A stretch of 54,301 nucleotides of DNA from JBGTFE01 sp036403235 (GTDB taxonomy: Bacteria > Acidobacteriota > Blastocatellia > Pyrinomonadales > Pyrinomonadaceae), in assembly GCA_036403235.1 (NCBI GenBank), contig DASWRI010000087.1:1-54301 (forward strand), given 5' to 3'. This document shows, in pieces, positions 1-8,500 of this stretch. Position 1 is the stretch's first letter, and the number at the start of each line of letters is the position of its first letter. The position numbers and the translations under genes were made by a program. The notes below the pieces were generated by a model. The model saw only the letters and a list, made by a program, of their open reading frames with translations, searched no databases and was not told where the DNA came from.

Positions 1-1670
1 TCGGTGCGTCGGAAATCGTAGTTGAACAAATCCTGAAACCACATTCCCTCGACGCACAGAACGCGCCACATATCTTCGGTTTCGTTTTTCGGCTGCGCTT
101 TCATTCTATCGTTTCTGTCCGAGTTCGAATCCGCCGACGAAGGTTTGAAAAGATTTAAGATTTGCGAAATCGGAAAGCCTTCTGGCGCAAGCGAAGCGTC
201 GTAATTTCGCATAATCGCCATGCCGAGCTGCGCCATCGTCAGCTTTTTGCCGCGCGCCGTGTCGGTGATGACGGCGACGTCTTTCATGAATTGTTCATAA
301 TTGAAAAATTCGAACAGCGAACGCATGGTGCCGGTCTTTTTGTTGACGACGACGAGCGTAAAAATTCCGCAGTTCGGGTGACAGTTGCACGAAGACCAGC
401 CCCACGGCGCGTCCGCGCCCTGCAGCATATCCATCACGCTGGTGAATGCCGAATAGCTTGACAGCGGAAACCAGTCGCGGAGCGGTTCGAGTGCGAGGCT
501 GTCGTCCAGTTGATTTTTCAAATCGTGCGTCATTCCCGCCAAAGTGTAGCGCTGCTCGATGCGGTCTTTATCGGAAATATCTTCGTCGCGGCCGGTAAAC
601 GAAACGGGCTGAAACGCAATGGTTTGAACTTTGTCGATGTTCTGCGCGGCGAATTTGACGATTTCACCGATGGCGTCATTGTTAATCGTGTTGACAATCG
701 TCGTCACGAGCGTGACTTTGATGCCGACCGACGCCAGATTTTCAATTGCTTTGAGTTTGACGTCAAACAGATTTCCGACGCCGCGATGCTTGTTTTTTTC
801 TTCCGAAACGCCGTCAAACTGCAAATAAACGCCGTGCTGCCCGGCTTCTTTCGCCGCTTTGCAAAACTCGATGTCCTCGGCGTATCGAATGCCGTTGGTC
901 GCGGCTAAGATGCGGTAGAAGCCGATTTTTTTCGCGTATGCGACCGAATCCAGAAATGTCGGTGAAATCGTCGGCTCGCCGCCCGAGAATAAAATGATGA
1001 TTTGGCGGCGCGGCTTAAACGAAATCGCGCGGTCTAAAATCGCTTTCGTGTCCTCGAAAGTCGGTTCGTGGACGTAGCCGACCTGGTTGGCGTCCATAAA
1101 ACACGGGTTGCACATCATATTGCAGCGGTTCGTCAAATCGACCGTCAAAACCGCTCCGCGCCCGTATTTAATGTCCGAAGTTCCGTGATGATGAACATGT
1201 TTGTCTTCGGCGGCTTTGAAATCGCGCCCGAAAAACAATTTTTCGATGCGGTCTAAAAACTTCGCGTCCGTCGCCAGCACATCGACGAACTCGCCGTGCG
1301 TCGGGCATGTTTTGCGCATCAAAACCTGGCCGTTTTCCTCGACAATTTGCGCCTTGATTTCGCCCGGATGCGAGTTCATCAAGATTTCGAGCGGAATCGA
1401 TTTGTCGATGACGCCGTTGCGCACGTTCTTTACGCACGTCGGGCACAAGCTGTCGGTTTCGCGCGGGAAACCGAGCGGCGGCGCGGTGCGCTCGTATGAT
1501 TTTAGAAGCGGTTCGGCCGCCCATTCGGGTTTTATCGACTCGCCCTCGGGCAGAGTTTTATTGACCGCCTGAAACGCCTTCCAACCTAAATCGGCGAGCT
1601 TTGATGCTGCGCGCGAGCCTTTTTTCCCTTTGCCTTTGCCCTCGCCGCGTCTGAAATTATCACTGAACAT
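1..1670 (-). CDS. Radical SAM protein, tetraether-synthase (Tes)-like; 3' end outside window
   Basis: About 556 codons are visible from an ATG ending at 1670, and no stop is reached before the window edge. The 4Fe-4S motif C183-x3-C187-x2-C190 is followed by SGGEPT (G230-P233), so this is a radical SAM enzyme. Ahead of it is a CPTC pair (C76, C79) and a CPTHGEF segment (C122). That N-terminal Cys layout is typical of COG1964 proteins, which include archaeal tetraether synthase Tes, the enzyme that joins two lipid tails end to end. The N-terminus is rich in Gly, Lys and Arg. The exact substrate is inference; other COG1964 functions are possible. It stands alone on the minus strand, and 273 bp separate it from the TesA-like pair upstream. 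Confidence 0.75.
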   Translation of the reverse strand, partial: MFSDNFRRGEGKGKGKKGSRAASKLADLGWKAFQAVNKTLPEGESIKPEWAAEPLLKSYERTAPPLGFPRETDSLCPTCVKNVRNGVIDKSIPLEILMNSHPGEIKAQIVEENGQVLMRKTCPTHGEFVDVLATDAKFLDRIEKLFFGRDFKAAEDKHVHHHGTSDIKYGRGAVLTVDLTNRCNMMCNPCFMDANQVGYVHEPTFEDTKAILDRAISFKPRRQIIILFSGGEPTISPTFLDSVAYAKKIGFYRILAATNGIRYAEDIEFCKAAKEAGQHGVYLQFDGVSEEKNKHRGVGNLFDVKLKAIENLASVGIKVTLVTTIVNTINNDAIGEIVKFAAQNIDKVQTIAFQPVSFTGRDEDISDKDRIEQRYTLAGMTHDLKNQLDDSLALEPLRDWFPLSSYSAFTSVMDMLQGADAPWGWSSCNCHPNCGIFTLVVVNKKTGTMRSLFEFFNYEQFMKDVAVITDTARGKKLTMAQLGMAIMRNYDASLAPEGFPISQILNLFKPSSADSNSDRNDRMKAQPKNETEDMWRVLCVEGMWFQDLFNYDFRRT

Positions 1671-1878
1671 AATGTGTTTATTATACTTGATTGAATAAAA
1701 AATTTTCGGTTTAGATGCAGAAATGCAAGGTAAAGGCTATCAGATTATTGAAATTATTCCAAGTTTTGTACTGTTTAATCTGGCAAGTCGTTTCGATGGA
1801 AATTATTTTACCGGAGCTTCAATTTTAATATTCGCGTCGTATTCATAGATTTCCGTTTCACGCGGTAACGCCTGAGAC

Positions 1879-1949
1879 AACTGAAAAGTGAAAGCTGAAA
1901 GCTGATAGTGGTAACTTATATTTCAGTTTTCAGCTTTCACTTTTCAGTT
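1879..1949. repeat. Perfect 22-bp inverted repeat (ctgaaaagtgaaagctg words)
   Basis: Arms 1879-1900 and 1928-1949 are perfect reverse complements with a 27-nt loop. The right arm covers the stop codon of the esterase that ends at 1944, so the element starts inside that gene. The rest of the 1671-1943 spacer shows no gene. It may act as a 3' hairpin for the minus-strand gene, but no clear T-run follows the stem. Confidence 0.8.
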
Positions 1950-2642
1950 CTTTTTCAGCATTGGAAGCAGGGCTTTATAGACATTGTTGGTCATAATTAC
2001 TTCACCGCGCGCGTTCGGGTGAATCCCGTCGGCTTGATTCAAATCCTTTTCGAGCGCGATGTTTTCGAGCAGAAACGGCAGAAACGTGACTTTGTATTCG
2101 CTCGCCAAATCGGGGAAAGCGGCGGTGTAATCGCGCTGGTACTGCGCTCCGGACGAAGGCGGCGCGAGCATTCCGCAAAACAAAACGTTTATTTTTTTAG
2201 CCTGCGCCTTTTTGATGATTTGCGCTAAGTTTTGTTTCATCTTAGCTACGGGCAATCCGCGCAGAAGGTCGTTTGCGCCGAGCTCGAGAATCAGAATCTG
2301 GACGTTTTCCTGCTCCAGAACCCAGTCGACTCTTTCGAGCCCGCCGAGCGAAGTTTCGCCCGAAACGCCCGCGTTGACGACTTCGTAATTGTAGCCGTCG
2401 GCTTCGAGACGTTTCTGCAAAAGATACGGGTAAGATTCTTTCTCGGCCAGGCCGAAACCGGCCGTCAGGCTGTCGCCGAACGCGACGATTTTCGGCTTGC
2501 CGGTCGTCACTTTCGGCGACACGAGCGGTTTGTTGGCATTGCCTTCGAAGCTTTTCTCAGCCGTCGAGACGCCGCACGCGGTGAAGGCGAGCGATAAAAT
2601 CGCAAATCCTAAAACTGTCGTAAAACGCGTGTAATTAAACAT
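1944..2642 (-). CDS. SGNH/GDSL hydrolase lipoprotein, TesA-like (copy 1)
   Basis: Predicted esterase or lysophospholipase of the TesA type, 232 aa. The start is placed at 2642, giving a lipoprotein signal with lipobox FTAC (Cys23); the longer reading frame would overlap the upstream gene. SGNH blocks are clear: FGDSLTAG (Ser58), Gly96, GAND (Asn124) and DGIHPN (Asp205, His208). It is therefore probably anchored to a membrane facing the periplasm. It lies 34 bp downstream of a paralogue with the same motifs, and the two are probably co-transcribed. In E. coli tesA is divergent from ybbA-ybbP, as here. The stop codon lies in an inverted repeat. Confidence 0.88.
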   Translation of the reverse strand: MFNYTRFTTVLGFAILSLAFTACGVSTAEKSFEGNANKPLVSPKVTTGKPKIVAFGDSLTAGFGLAEKESYPYLLQKRLEADGYNYEVVNAGVSGETSLGGLERVDWVLEQENVQILILELGANDLLRGLPVAKMKQNLAQIIKKAQAKKINVLFCGMLAPPSSGAQYQRDYTAAFPDLASEYKVTFLPFLLENIALEKDLNQADGIHPNARGEVIMTNNVYKALLPMLKKN

Positions 2643-2676
2643 ATTTTTTGAAAACTTTCGGGCGTCGAAAACTTTT

Positions 2677-3381
2677 TTATTTGCACTCCAAAAGCGGTTC
2701 GATTTTCTCGAACACATTTCTTTCGATGATTTTTATCCCCTTTTCGTTTGGATGAATTTCGTCCGGCAGCATCAAATTTGCATCTCCGCCGACGCCGCTT
2801 AAAAACGAAGGCAAAAGCGGAACGTCGTTTTCCGCCGCCAAATCCGCATACATTTGTCTGACCGCGTCGCGATATTCCCGGCTGGACGCCGCCGGCGCTT
2901 CGTAGCCGCAGAGCAGAATTTTCACGTTTTTCCGCTTCACATCGCTGATAATCTCCTGCAAATTCGCTTTAGTGCGCGCCACGTCGGCGTTTTTCGCGAC
3001 GTCGTTAGCGCCGAGTTCGAGAATAAACAGCCGCACGCGCTCGAAATTTAAGGCGTCGTCGACACGCGTCACGGCGCGCCCGGTCGTGTCGCCGTTGATG
3101 CCGAAATTCAAAACTTCGTGCGGGCAGTTTCGCGCGTTTAATCGTTCTTCGAGCAGGTGCGGGTAAGATAAATTTTTGTCGAGCGTGAAACCGCTCGTCA
3201 GGCTGTCGCCGAATGCGATAATGAGCGGCTTTTCGGTTTTCGGCTTGACGCTTTTGATGTAATTTATCTCGTCAAATGTATAAGGCGACGCCGAACAACT
3301 TCCGAGAATCGACGTAAAGCTTAAAAGAAGGAAACTTATAAAAACGCAAACGACGCGGGAAAATTTTGAAACAGCCTGCAT
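2677..3381 (-). CDS. SGNH/GDSL hydrolase lipoprotein, TesA-like (copy 2)
   Basis: Second TesA-type hydrolase, 234 aa from an ATG at 3381. A TTG 57 nt upstream is also in frame, but it would overlap the divergent ABC gene. The signal peptide ends in a lipobox (LGSC, Cys29). Catalytic blocks are FGDSLTSG (Ser60), GAND (Asn126) and DEIHPN (Asp207, His210). It is clearly paralogous to the downstream copy and probably arose by tandem duplication. Its start is 48 bp from the divergent ybbA-like gene, so the spacer must hold both promoters. Confidence 0.87.
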   Translation of the reverse strand: MQAVSKFSRVVCVFISFLLLSFTSILGSCSASPYTFDEINYIKSVKPKTEKPLIIAFGDSLTSGFTLDKNLSYPHLLEERLNARNCPHEVLNFGINGDTTGRAVTRVDDALNFERVRLFILELGANDVAKNADVARTKANLQEIISDVKRKNVKILLCGYEAPAASSREYRDAVRQMYADLAAENDVPLLPSFLSGVGGDANLMLPDEIHPNEKGIKIIERNVFEKIEPLLECK

Positions 3382-3429
3382 ACACTTTGATTTTAAGATA
3401 ATTTTGATACTCTGAAAACTGGTCAAAGT

Positions 3430-4140
3430 ATGATTCAACTTAAAAATTTAACAAAGACGGTGCGCTCGGGCGCGGAAGATTTGACGATTCTCGACGACGT
3501 TTCGATGGAAATTCCGGACGGCGAATTTGTCGCCGTGACGGGCGCTTCGGGCAGCGGCAAATCGACGCTTCTGGGCTTGATTGCCGGACTCGACGCGCCT
3601 TCGGCGGGCACGATTTTAATCGACGGCGAGGAAATTACGGCGATGAGCGAAGACGCGCTGGCGCAGCTTCGGAGCGAAAAAATCGGCTTTATTTTTCAAT
3701 CTTTCCACTTGATTCCTTCCTTGACGGCGTTTGAAAACGTCTTGATTCCGATGGAGATTCTCGGTTTGAAAGATGCCCACGACCGCGCCGAGCAATTGCT
3801 CATCGACGTCGATTTGACCAATCGCGGGCATCACTATCCGGCCGAGCTTTCCGGCGGCGAGCAGCAGCGCATCGCCATCGCGCGCGCTTTTGCCAACCAG
3901 CCGAAAATACTTTTGGCGGACGAGCCGACCGGAAATCTCGATTCGCGCAACGGCGGGCATATTTTCGATTTAATGACCGCGCTGCACCGCCAAAACAACG
4001 TGACTTTGATTCTCGTCACGCACGACGCCGGATTGGCCGACAAAGCGCAACGGCAGATTCGTCTTCGAGACGGCAGAGTTGTAAGCGATGAAATTAACCA
4101 CAGAGACACGGAGACTCAGAGTTTTTTAATAGAGGATTAA
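3430..4140 (+). CDS. ybbA: ABC transporter ATP-binding protein, YbbA/LolD type
   Basis: ATPase subunit of an ABC transporter of the LolD/MacB/YbbA group, 236 aa. Visible motifs are Walker A (residues 38-46, GASGSGKST), Q-loop (Q90), signature LSGGEQQR (140-147), Walker B LLADEP (161-166) and the H-loop His198. It precedes an FtsX-type permease 81 bp downstream and is divergent from TesA-like esterases, the E. coli tesA/ybbAP layout. The family core ends near residue 219. The last 14 or so residues (from N223) are encoded by the left arm of an intergenic repeat, so the tail is probably an accidental extension. Symbol given by synteny; substrate unknown. Confidence 0.88.
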   Translation: MIQLKNLTKTVRSGAEDLTILDDVSMEIPDGEFVAVTGASGSGKSTLLGLIAGLDAPSAGTILIDGEEITAMSEDALAQLRSEKIGFIFQSFHLIPSLTAFENVLIPMEILGLKDAHDRAEQLLIDVDLTNRGHHYPAELSGGEQQRIAIARAFANQPKILLADEPTGNLDSRNGGHIFDLMTALHRQNNVTLILVTHDAGLADKAQRQIRLRDGRVVSDEINHRDTETQSFLIED

Positions 4141-4212
4141 AGTATAAATGATGAATGCAGAATTAAAATATTCACCATTTATACTTTATCTTTTTTCTTT
4201 GTGTCCCTGTGG
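4098..4212. repeat. Nested inverted repeat overlapping the ybbA 3' end
   Basis: Outer arms 4098-4109 (ccacagagacac) and 4201-4212 pair with one mismatch. Inner arms 4139-4150 (aaagtataaatg) and 4176-4187 pair perfectly. The outer left arm is coding (end of ybbA) and the rest fills the spacer before the permease. Its place inside an apparent operon argues against a simple strong terminator. Confidence 0.8.
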
Positions 4213-4221
4213 TGAAATAAT

Positions 4222-6741
4222 ATGAATTTTATCTTCAACCTGACATTTCGCGAAATTCGCTCGTCGTGGCGGCGCCTGCTTTTCTTTTTTCTGTGCATCG
4301 CCATCGGCGTCGGCTCGATTGTTGCTCTCCGGTCTTTGATACAAAATCTGAGTAAAACCGTCGGCGGCGACGCGCGGATGATTATGACCGCCGACATCGA
4401 AATCAGCTCGACCAACGATTTTTCGCCGACCGAGATTGAGAAAATCGAAGCGGTTATCGGCAAATCACAAATCGTCGAGGCGAGAAACGAAGCGATTACG
4501 ACGGCGACGATGGCGCGCCCGGTCGATAATGCCGAAACGCTTTCATTCGTCGAGCTGAAAGGCATCGAGCCGCCTTTTCCGCTCGTCGGAAATTTCAAGC
4601 TCTCCGACGGCGCGCCTTTTGATTTTAAGCTGCTGGAGAATCGCGGCGCGGTCGTCTCGCCGCTTCTGCTCGAAGAATTGGGTATTAAAATCGGCGGCAA
4701 AATCCGCATCGGCGAGGCCGAGTTTCAGATTCGCGCGACTTTTTCGGAAGAGCCGGGTGGAACGGGCGGATTTCGTCTCGGCCCGCGCGTTTTTATCGAG
4801 AAAAAGGCGTTTGACGAAGCCGAAATCACGCGCAATACGAGCCGGATTCGTCGCAGAATTCTCTACCGGACTTCGGATAATCCGACCGAGCTCGTCAAGG
4901 CGCTGCGCGAAAATTTGAAAGACACGATTTTAAACGTCCAGTCGTATCGCGAAACGCAGGAAAATTTGAGCGAGCAGTTTGACCGGACGGAAAATTATCT
5001 TTCTCTGACCGGACTCTTGATTTTGGTTTTGGGCGGCGTCGGCGTCTGGAACGTGGCGCGCGTTTTTGTCGAGCAAAAACGAAAATCTGTGGCCGTTTTA
5101 AAATGTCTCGGCGCGAGCGGGACGCGCATCATCGCCGTTTATCTTTTGCAGATTTTGATTCTCGGATTGCTCGGAAGCTTTTTCGGCGTTTTTCTGGCGC
5201 AGTGTTTTCTGTGGTTTGCGCGCTACCGCTTCATCGACGCTCTGCCCGCTTCGATGAGTTACACGATTCATTTCCCGTCGGCGTGGCAGGGTGTTCTGCT
5301 CGGCGTTCTGATTTCGCTTCTTTTTTCCGCGCTGCCGCTTCTGCAGGTTCGCAATATCAAACCGCGCCTGCTTTTGCACGACGCGGCGGGCGAAAAAATG
5401 CGGCGGCTCGATTTGACGAAATGGATTTTTTCGATTGTCTCTATCGCCGGACTTTTGTCTGTATCGGCGTGGCAGGCGGGTTCGTGGAAAGTCGGCGCGT
5501 TTTTTCTGGTCGGCCTCGGCGCGACGTCTTTGATGCTTTATCTGGCGGCGTTCGCTTTGATTTCCGTGCTTAAGCAAATCAAGCATTTCAGCTCGTTTTC
5601 CGTCAAGCAGGCCGTCAATTCGCTTTATCGGCCGGGCAATCAGACGCGCATCATTTTGCTCGCCGTCGGGCTCGGCGCGTTCGTCGTCCTCGCGGTTCAA
5701 TCGTTGCAGGCAAATCTCGTCAGGGAATTCGATTTTACGCGCAATCAAACTTTGCCGAGCCTTTTCATCATCGATATTCAGCGCAGCCAGATTGACGAAT
5801 TAAAAACCATTCTCGAAACCCGAACCGGCGAAGCGGCGCAGATTATTCCGACCGCCCGCGCCCGCGTCGCGTTCGTCAACGGCGAGCCGTTTGATTTCGC
5901 CAATCGCGAAACGCGCCAGCAGCAGGGCCAAATCGGGCGCGAATTTGCCGTCACTTTTCGTCCCAATTTAGAAGAAAATGAGACGGTTATCGCCGGCCGC
6001 TGGTGGAACGAAAATTCAGACGTGCCGGAAGTTTCGGTCGAAGAAGATATGGCGCGGCGTCTGAAAGTGAAAATCGGCGATTCGATAACTTTCGACGTTT
6101 CCGGCAGAAAAATCACCGCGCAGGTGACAAGCGTTCGCGCGCTCGATTTGCGCAACACGCGGACGGCTTTTATTTTCGTTTTTCGCCCCGACGTTCTCGA
6201 AAAAGCACCGCTCACGTTTGCCGCCAACGTTTTGAAACGCCTGCCCGAAGTTGACCGCCAGCGCCTGCAGAGAAACATTATCGATAAATTTCCGAACGTG
6301 CAGATTTTCGACGTCGCCGATATTGTCTCGGCCGTGCAGAAGCTCGTCAATAATTTTGTGCTGGCGATTTCGTTTGTCGGAAGCTTCGTGATTTTGAGCG
6401 GGATTTTGATTTTAATCGGTTCGATTGCGCTGACCAAATCACAGCGAATTTACGAAAACGCGGTGCTCAAAACGCTCGGCGCAAAACGATTGACGCTGAC
6501 CGCGATTCTTTTCGCCGAATACGGGCTTTTGGGCGTTCTGGCCGGAATTATCGGCGCCGGATTTGCCACGGCGCTTTCCTACGCGGTCGCCAAATATATT
6601 TTCGAGATAGATTGGGAATTCGATTTCGGACTGATGATGCTGGGCGTTTTGATTACGGCCGTTCTGGTAATGGCCGTCGGCGCGATTGCCAGCTTCGACG
6701 TGCTTTTCAGAAAACCGCTCGCCACTTTGCGCTCGCAGTAA
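4222..6741 (+). CDS. ybbP: ABC transporter permease, YbbP/FtsX family
   Basis: Large permease of 839 aa, close to the size of E. coli YbbP. One N-terminal membrane segment (about residues 17-37) is followed by a large soluble domain of about 210 residues. A block of hydrophobic segments follows (about 255-280, 300-330, 352-372, 390-440, 472-495), then a second soluble domain and three C-terminal segments (about 700-730, 757-790, 800-825). This is the duplicated FtsX-domain layout of YbbP-like proteins. These subunits work with a cytoplasmic ATPase, here the upstream ybbA-like gene, usually in envelope lipid or lipoprotein handling. The neighbouring esterases fit a lipid-related role, which remains inference. 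Confidence 0.85.
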   Translation: MNFIFNLTFREIRSSWRRLLFFFLCIAIGVGSIVALRSLIQNLSKTVGGDARMIMTADIEISSTNDFSPTEIEKIEAVIGKSQIVEARNEAITTATMARPVDNAETLSFVELKGIEPPFPLVGNFKLSDGAPFDFKLLENRGAVVSPLLLEELGIKIGGKIRIGEAEFQIRATFSEEPGGTGGFRLGPRVFIEKKAFDEAEITRNTSRIRRRILYRTSDNPTELVKALRENLKDTILNVQSYRETQENLSEQFDRTENYLSLTGLLILVLGGVGVWNVARVFVEQKRKSVAVLKCLGASGTRIIAVYLLQILILGLLGSFFGVFLAQCFLWFARYRFIDALPASMSYTIHFPSAWQGVLLGVLISLLFSALPLLQVRNIKPRLLLHDAAGEKMRRLDLTKWIFSIVSIAGLLSVSAWQAGSWKVGAFFLVGLGATSLMLYLAAFALISVLKQIKHFSSFSVKQAVNSLYRPGNQTRIILLAVGLGAFVVLAVQSLQANLVREFDFTRNQTLPSLFIIDIQRSQIDELKTILETRTGEAAQIIPTARARVAFVNGEPFDFANRETRQQQGQIGREFAVTFRPNLEENETVIAGRWWNENSDVPEVSVEEDMARRLKVKIGDSITFDVSGRKITAQVTSVRALDLRNTRTAFIFVFRPDVLEKAPLTFAANVLKRLPEVDRQRLQRNIIDKFPNVQIFDVADIVSAVQKLVNNFVLAISFVGSFVILSGILILIGSIALTKSQRIYENAVLKTLGAKRLTLTAILFAEYGLLGVLAGIIGAGFATALSYAVAKYIFEIDWEFDFGLMMLGVLITAVLVMAVGAIASFDVLFRKPLATLRSQ

Positions 6742-6754
6742 ATTCACGGGAAAT

Positions 6755-6942
6755 TTACCACAGAAAAGAAAGAAAATTAGCCACGAATTACACGTATTAC
6801 ACAAATAAATTTGTTTTTTGAACTTTGACCTTAGAATTTTGAAATTGAGTAGAATCAAAGCTCAAAGGTTAAAGCTCATTCTTTTTTTATTCGTGTTATC
6901 TGTGTAATTCGTGGCTAGTTCTTTTTAAAGTCTTTGTGGTAA
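6755..6942. repeat. 188-bp inverted repeat between convergent genes
   Basis: Outer arms begin ttaccaca (6755) and end tgtggtaa (6942). A longer stem pairs 6777-6809 with 6886-6918 (33 bp, words agccacgaattacac) with a handful of mismatches. It fills the gap between ybbP and the convergent gene ending at 6946. A bidirectional terminator or cruciform is plausible. Confidence 0.85.
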
Positions 6943-6945
6943 AAA

Positions 6946-8277
6946 TTATTCTTGTGGAGATTCGAAAGGATTATCTGCCAGCACGATGCGCATATTGACC
7001 TGTCCGAAAAGCGTTTCCAGATATGCGCCGAAGCGATGCAGAATCGGGACTAAATCTTTTTTGTTGGTCGTTATAAGAACTTCCTCGATAAAGCGCTCGA
7101 CCGTTTCCTTGTCTTTATAAAACAAAAAATGCAGGCTCGATTTGCCGAAATCGGTCAACTGTTCATGCAGCCGCGTCAGCGGATATTTTTCCGGATTTTC
7201 TTCCGCCTTTTTCGTTTCCTGAAGCACGCGCCACAAATCTTTTCGCAAAACTATCGACTGCTCAAATTTTCGCTTGAGACTCGGAAAAACCTTAAAAGGC
7301 TCGAGATCCGGCTCAATCAGCTGCGCAAAATTGACCAAAGTCAGTTGAAAACTATCGTTGAGAAGCGCAAATGCGGTTTCGATTTTGGCGTAAATCAAAG
7401 GCAGCTGGCGAATTTCCGAAAGGCCGGCCAGCTCAAAATTATAAACTTTTCTGAGCTCAATCGAAGCCGCGTAAGACGCGCCGTCGAGTACTTCAAAGAG
7501 CGCGTCGTCCTCGTTTGAAAAACGCAAAAGACGATTATTGATGTAGTTCATCATCTCGCGCGTCTGCTCGTATATGCGCGAAAAAATAAGTAGCGTCGGC
7601 TTGAGCGGTTCGTCGCGCTCGAGCATTTTTTCGACGACGCCGAGCCATTTCAGGATTTTGGCGAATCGCGGCAAAATGAGACGCAAATCGGCTTCGGTGG
7701 CAAACGGCAGACGCTTTGTTTCAAGCAGCTTGCGCAAAATTTCGGGCAAGGAGTCTTCTCCCGCCTTTTCGGCCAAATCAATCAATTTTTGAATCGACTC
7801 GATTGATTTGAGCTTGCCCGACAGAGTGGCGCTCCAGGCCGTCCACTCGCCGAATTTGAGCGGCGCGGCGCGAAGCATCGCATCATTTAATAAAACCGCG
7901 TCTTTTAAAGCCGATGAGAGACGAAAAATTTCTTCCGGGGTGATTGAAAACTCAGCCGCTTCAGGTTCATCCCTTTTATTTTTGAGCGCTTTGCCGAGCT
8001 GCGTCGTCAGTCTCGCGCAAAGCAGGAGCGTCGAGTGCGTCAAACGAAATTCCTTCGCCCAGTCGCGCAAAGTCGCTTTCGTGCGGCTTTCGTCGGCAAA
8101 CGAGTGATTGCGGATATTTAAGAAACTTTCGAGACCCGAAAACCAGAAACCGAGCTCGAAAATCAACTCGGTCACATCGGGCGCAGGCGAAATCGGCGCA
8201 AACTCGTCCCCGGCGACGTTTGTCGCGGGCGGATTTGTCGGATTAAAAACGGAAGTTTCGATTACGGCAGCGTCCAA
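6946..8277 (-). CDS. Hypothetical cytoplasmic helical protein, 443 aa
   Basis: I do not recognise this protein. It reads as one 443-residue frame from a TTG at 8277, with a GAGAGG ribosome-binding site about 11 nt upstream. No ATG lies near the N-terminus, so TTG is the likely start. It has no signal peptide or membrane segment. The composition is rich in Leu, Lys, Glu and Ala throughout and looks all-helical, with an acidic Pro/Asn-rich first 40 residues. It stands alone, convergent with ybbP and divergent from rdgB. Its length and clean frame support a real gene. Confidence 0.7.
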   Translation of the reverse strand: MDAAVIETSVFNPTNPPATNVAGDEFAPISPAPDVTELIFELGFWFSGLESFLNIRNHSFADESRTKATLRDWAKEFRLTHSTLLLCARLTTQLGKALKNKRDEPEAAEFSITPEEIFRLSSALKDAVLLNDAMLRAAPLKFGEWTAWSATLSGKLKSIESIQKLIDLAEKAGEDSLPEILRKLLETKRLPFATEADLRLILPRFAKILKWLGVVEKMLERDEPLKPTLLIFSRIYEQTREMMNYINNRLLRFSNEDDALFEVLDGASYAASIELRKVYNFELAGLSEIRQLPLIYAKIETAFALLNDSFQLTLVNFAQLIEPDLEPFKVFPSLKRKFEQSIVLRKDLWRVLQETKKAEENPEKYPLTRLHEQLTDFGKSSLHFLFYKDKETVERFIEEVLITTNKKDLVPILHRFGAYLETLFGQVNMRIVLADNPFESPQE

Positions 8278-8397
8278 AACTTTAATTTCCTCTCAAGCGA
8301 TTTGCTGGGCGATAAAGGCGAGCGCGGAAAATTCCCGCTACTTATTTTATACCTTGAAACGAGAAGTTTTGGCAACAAAAAAGTGTATTTAGTTCGC

Positions 8398-8500
8398 TGT
8401 CAGTTGTCAGTTGCCAGTTGCCGTCTGTTAATATTTAACTTTTGAGACGCTTAACTTTACGCTCATGACAATGGACAACGGACAACGAACGACTGACGAT
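8398..8500. repeat. Degenerate inverted repeat covering the rdgB start
   Basis: Left part about 8398-8428 (gtcagttgccagttgccg words), right part about 8465-8500 (gacaatggacaacggacaac words). The two are approximate reverse complements. The right part is read as the first dozen or so codons of rdgB. Confidence 0.65.

Noticed and set aside
4098..4212. Terminator between ybbA and ybbP
   Set aside because: The inner stem is AT-rich and not followed by a clean T-run, and the two genes are expected to be co-expressed. Kept only as a repeat.
5098..5748. 216-codon minus-strand frame inside ybbP
   Set aside because: It is an Arg/Gln/Asn-rich shadow of the permease gene with no independent evidence.
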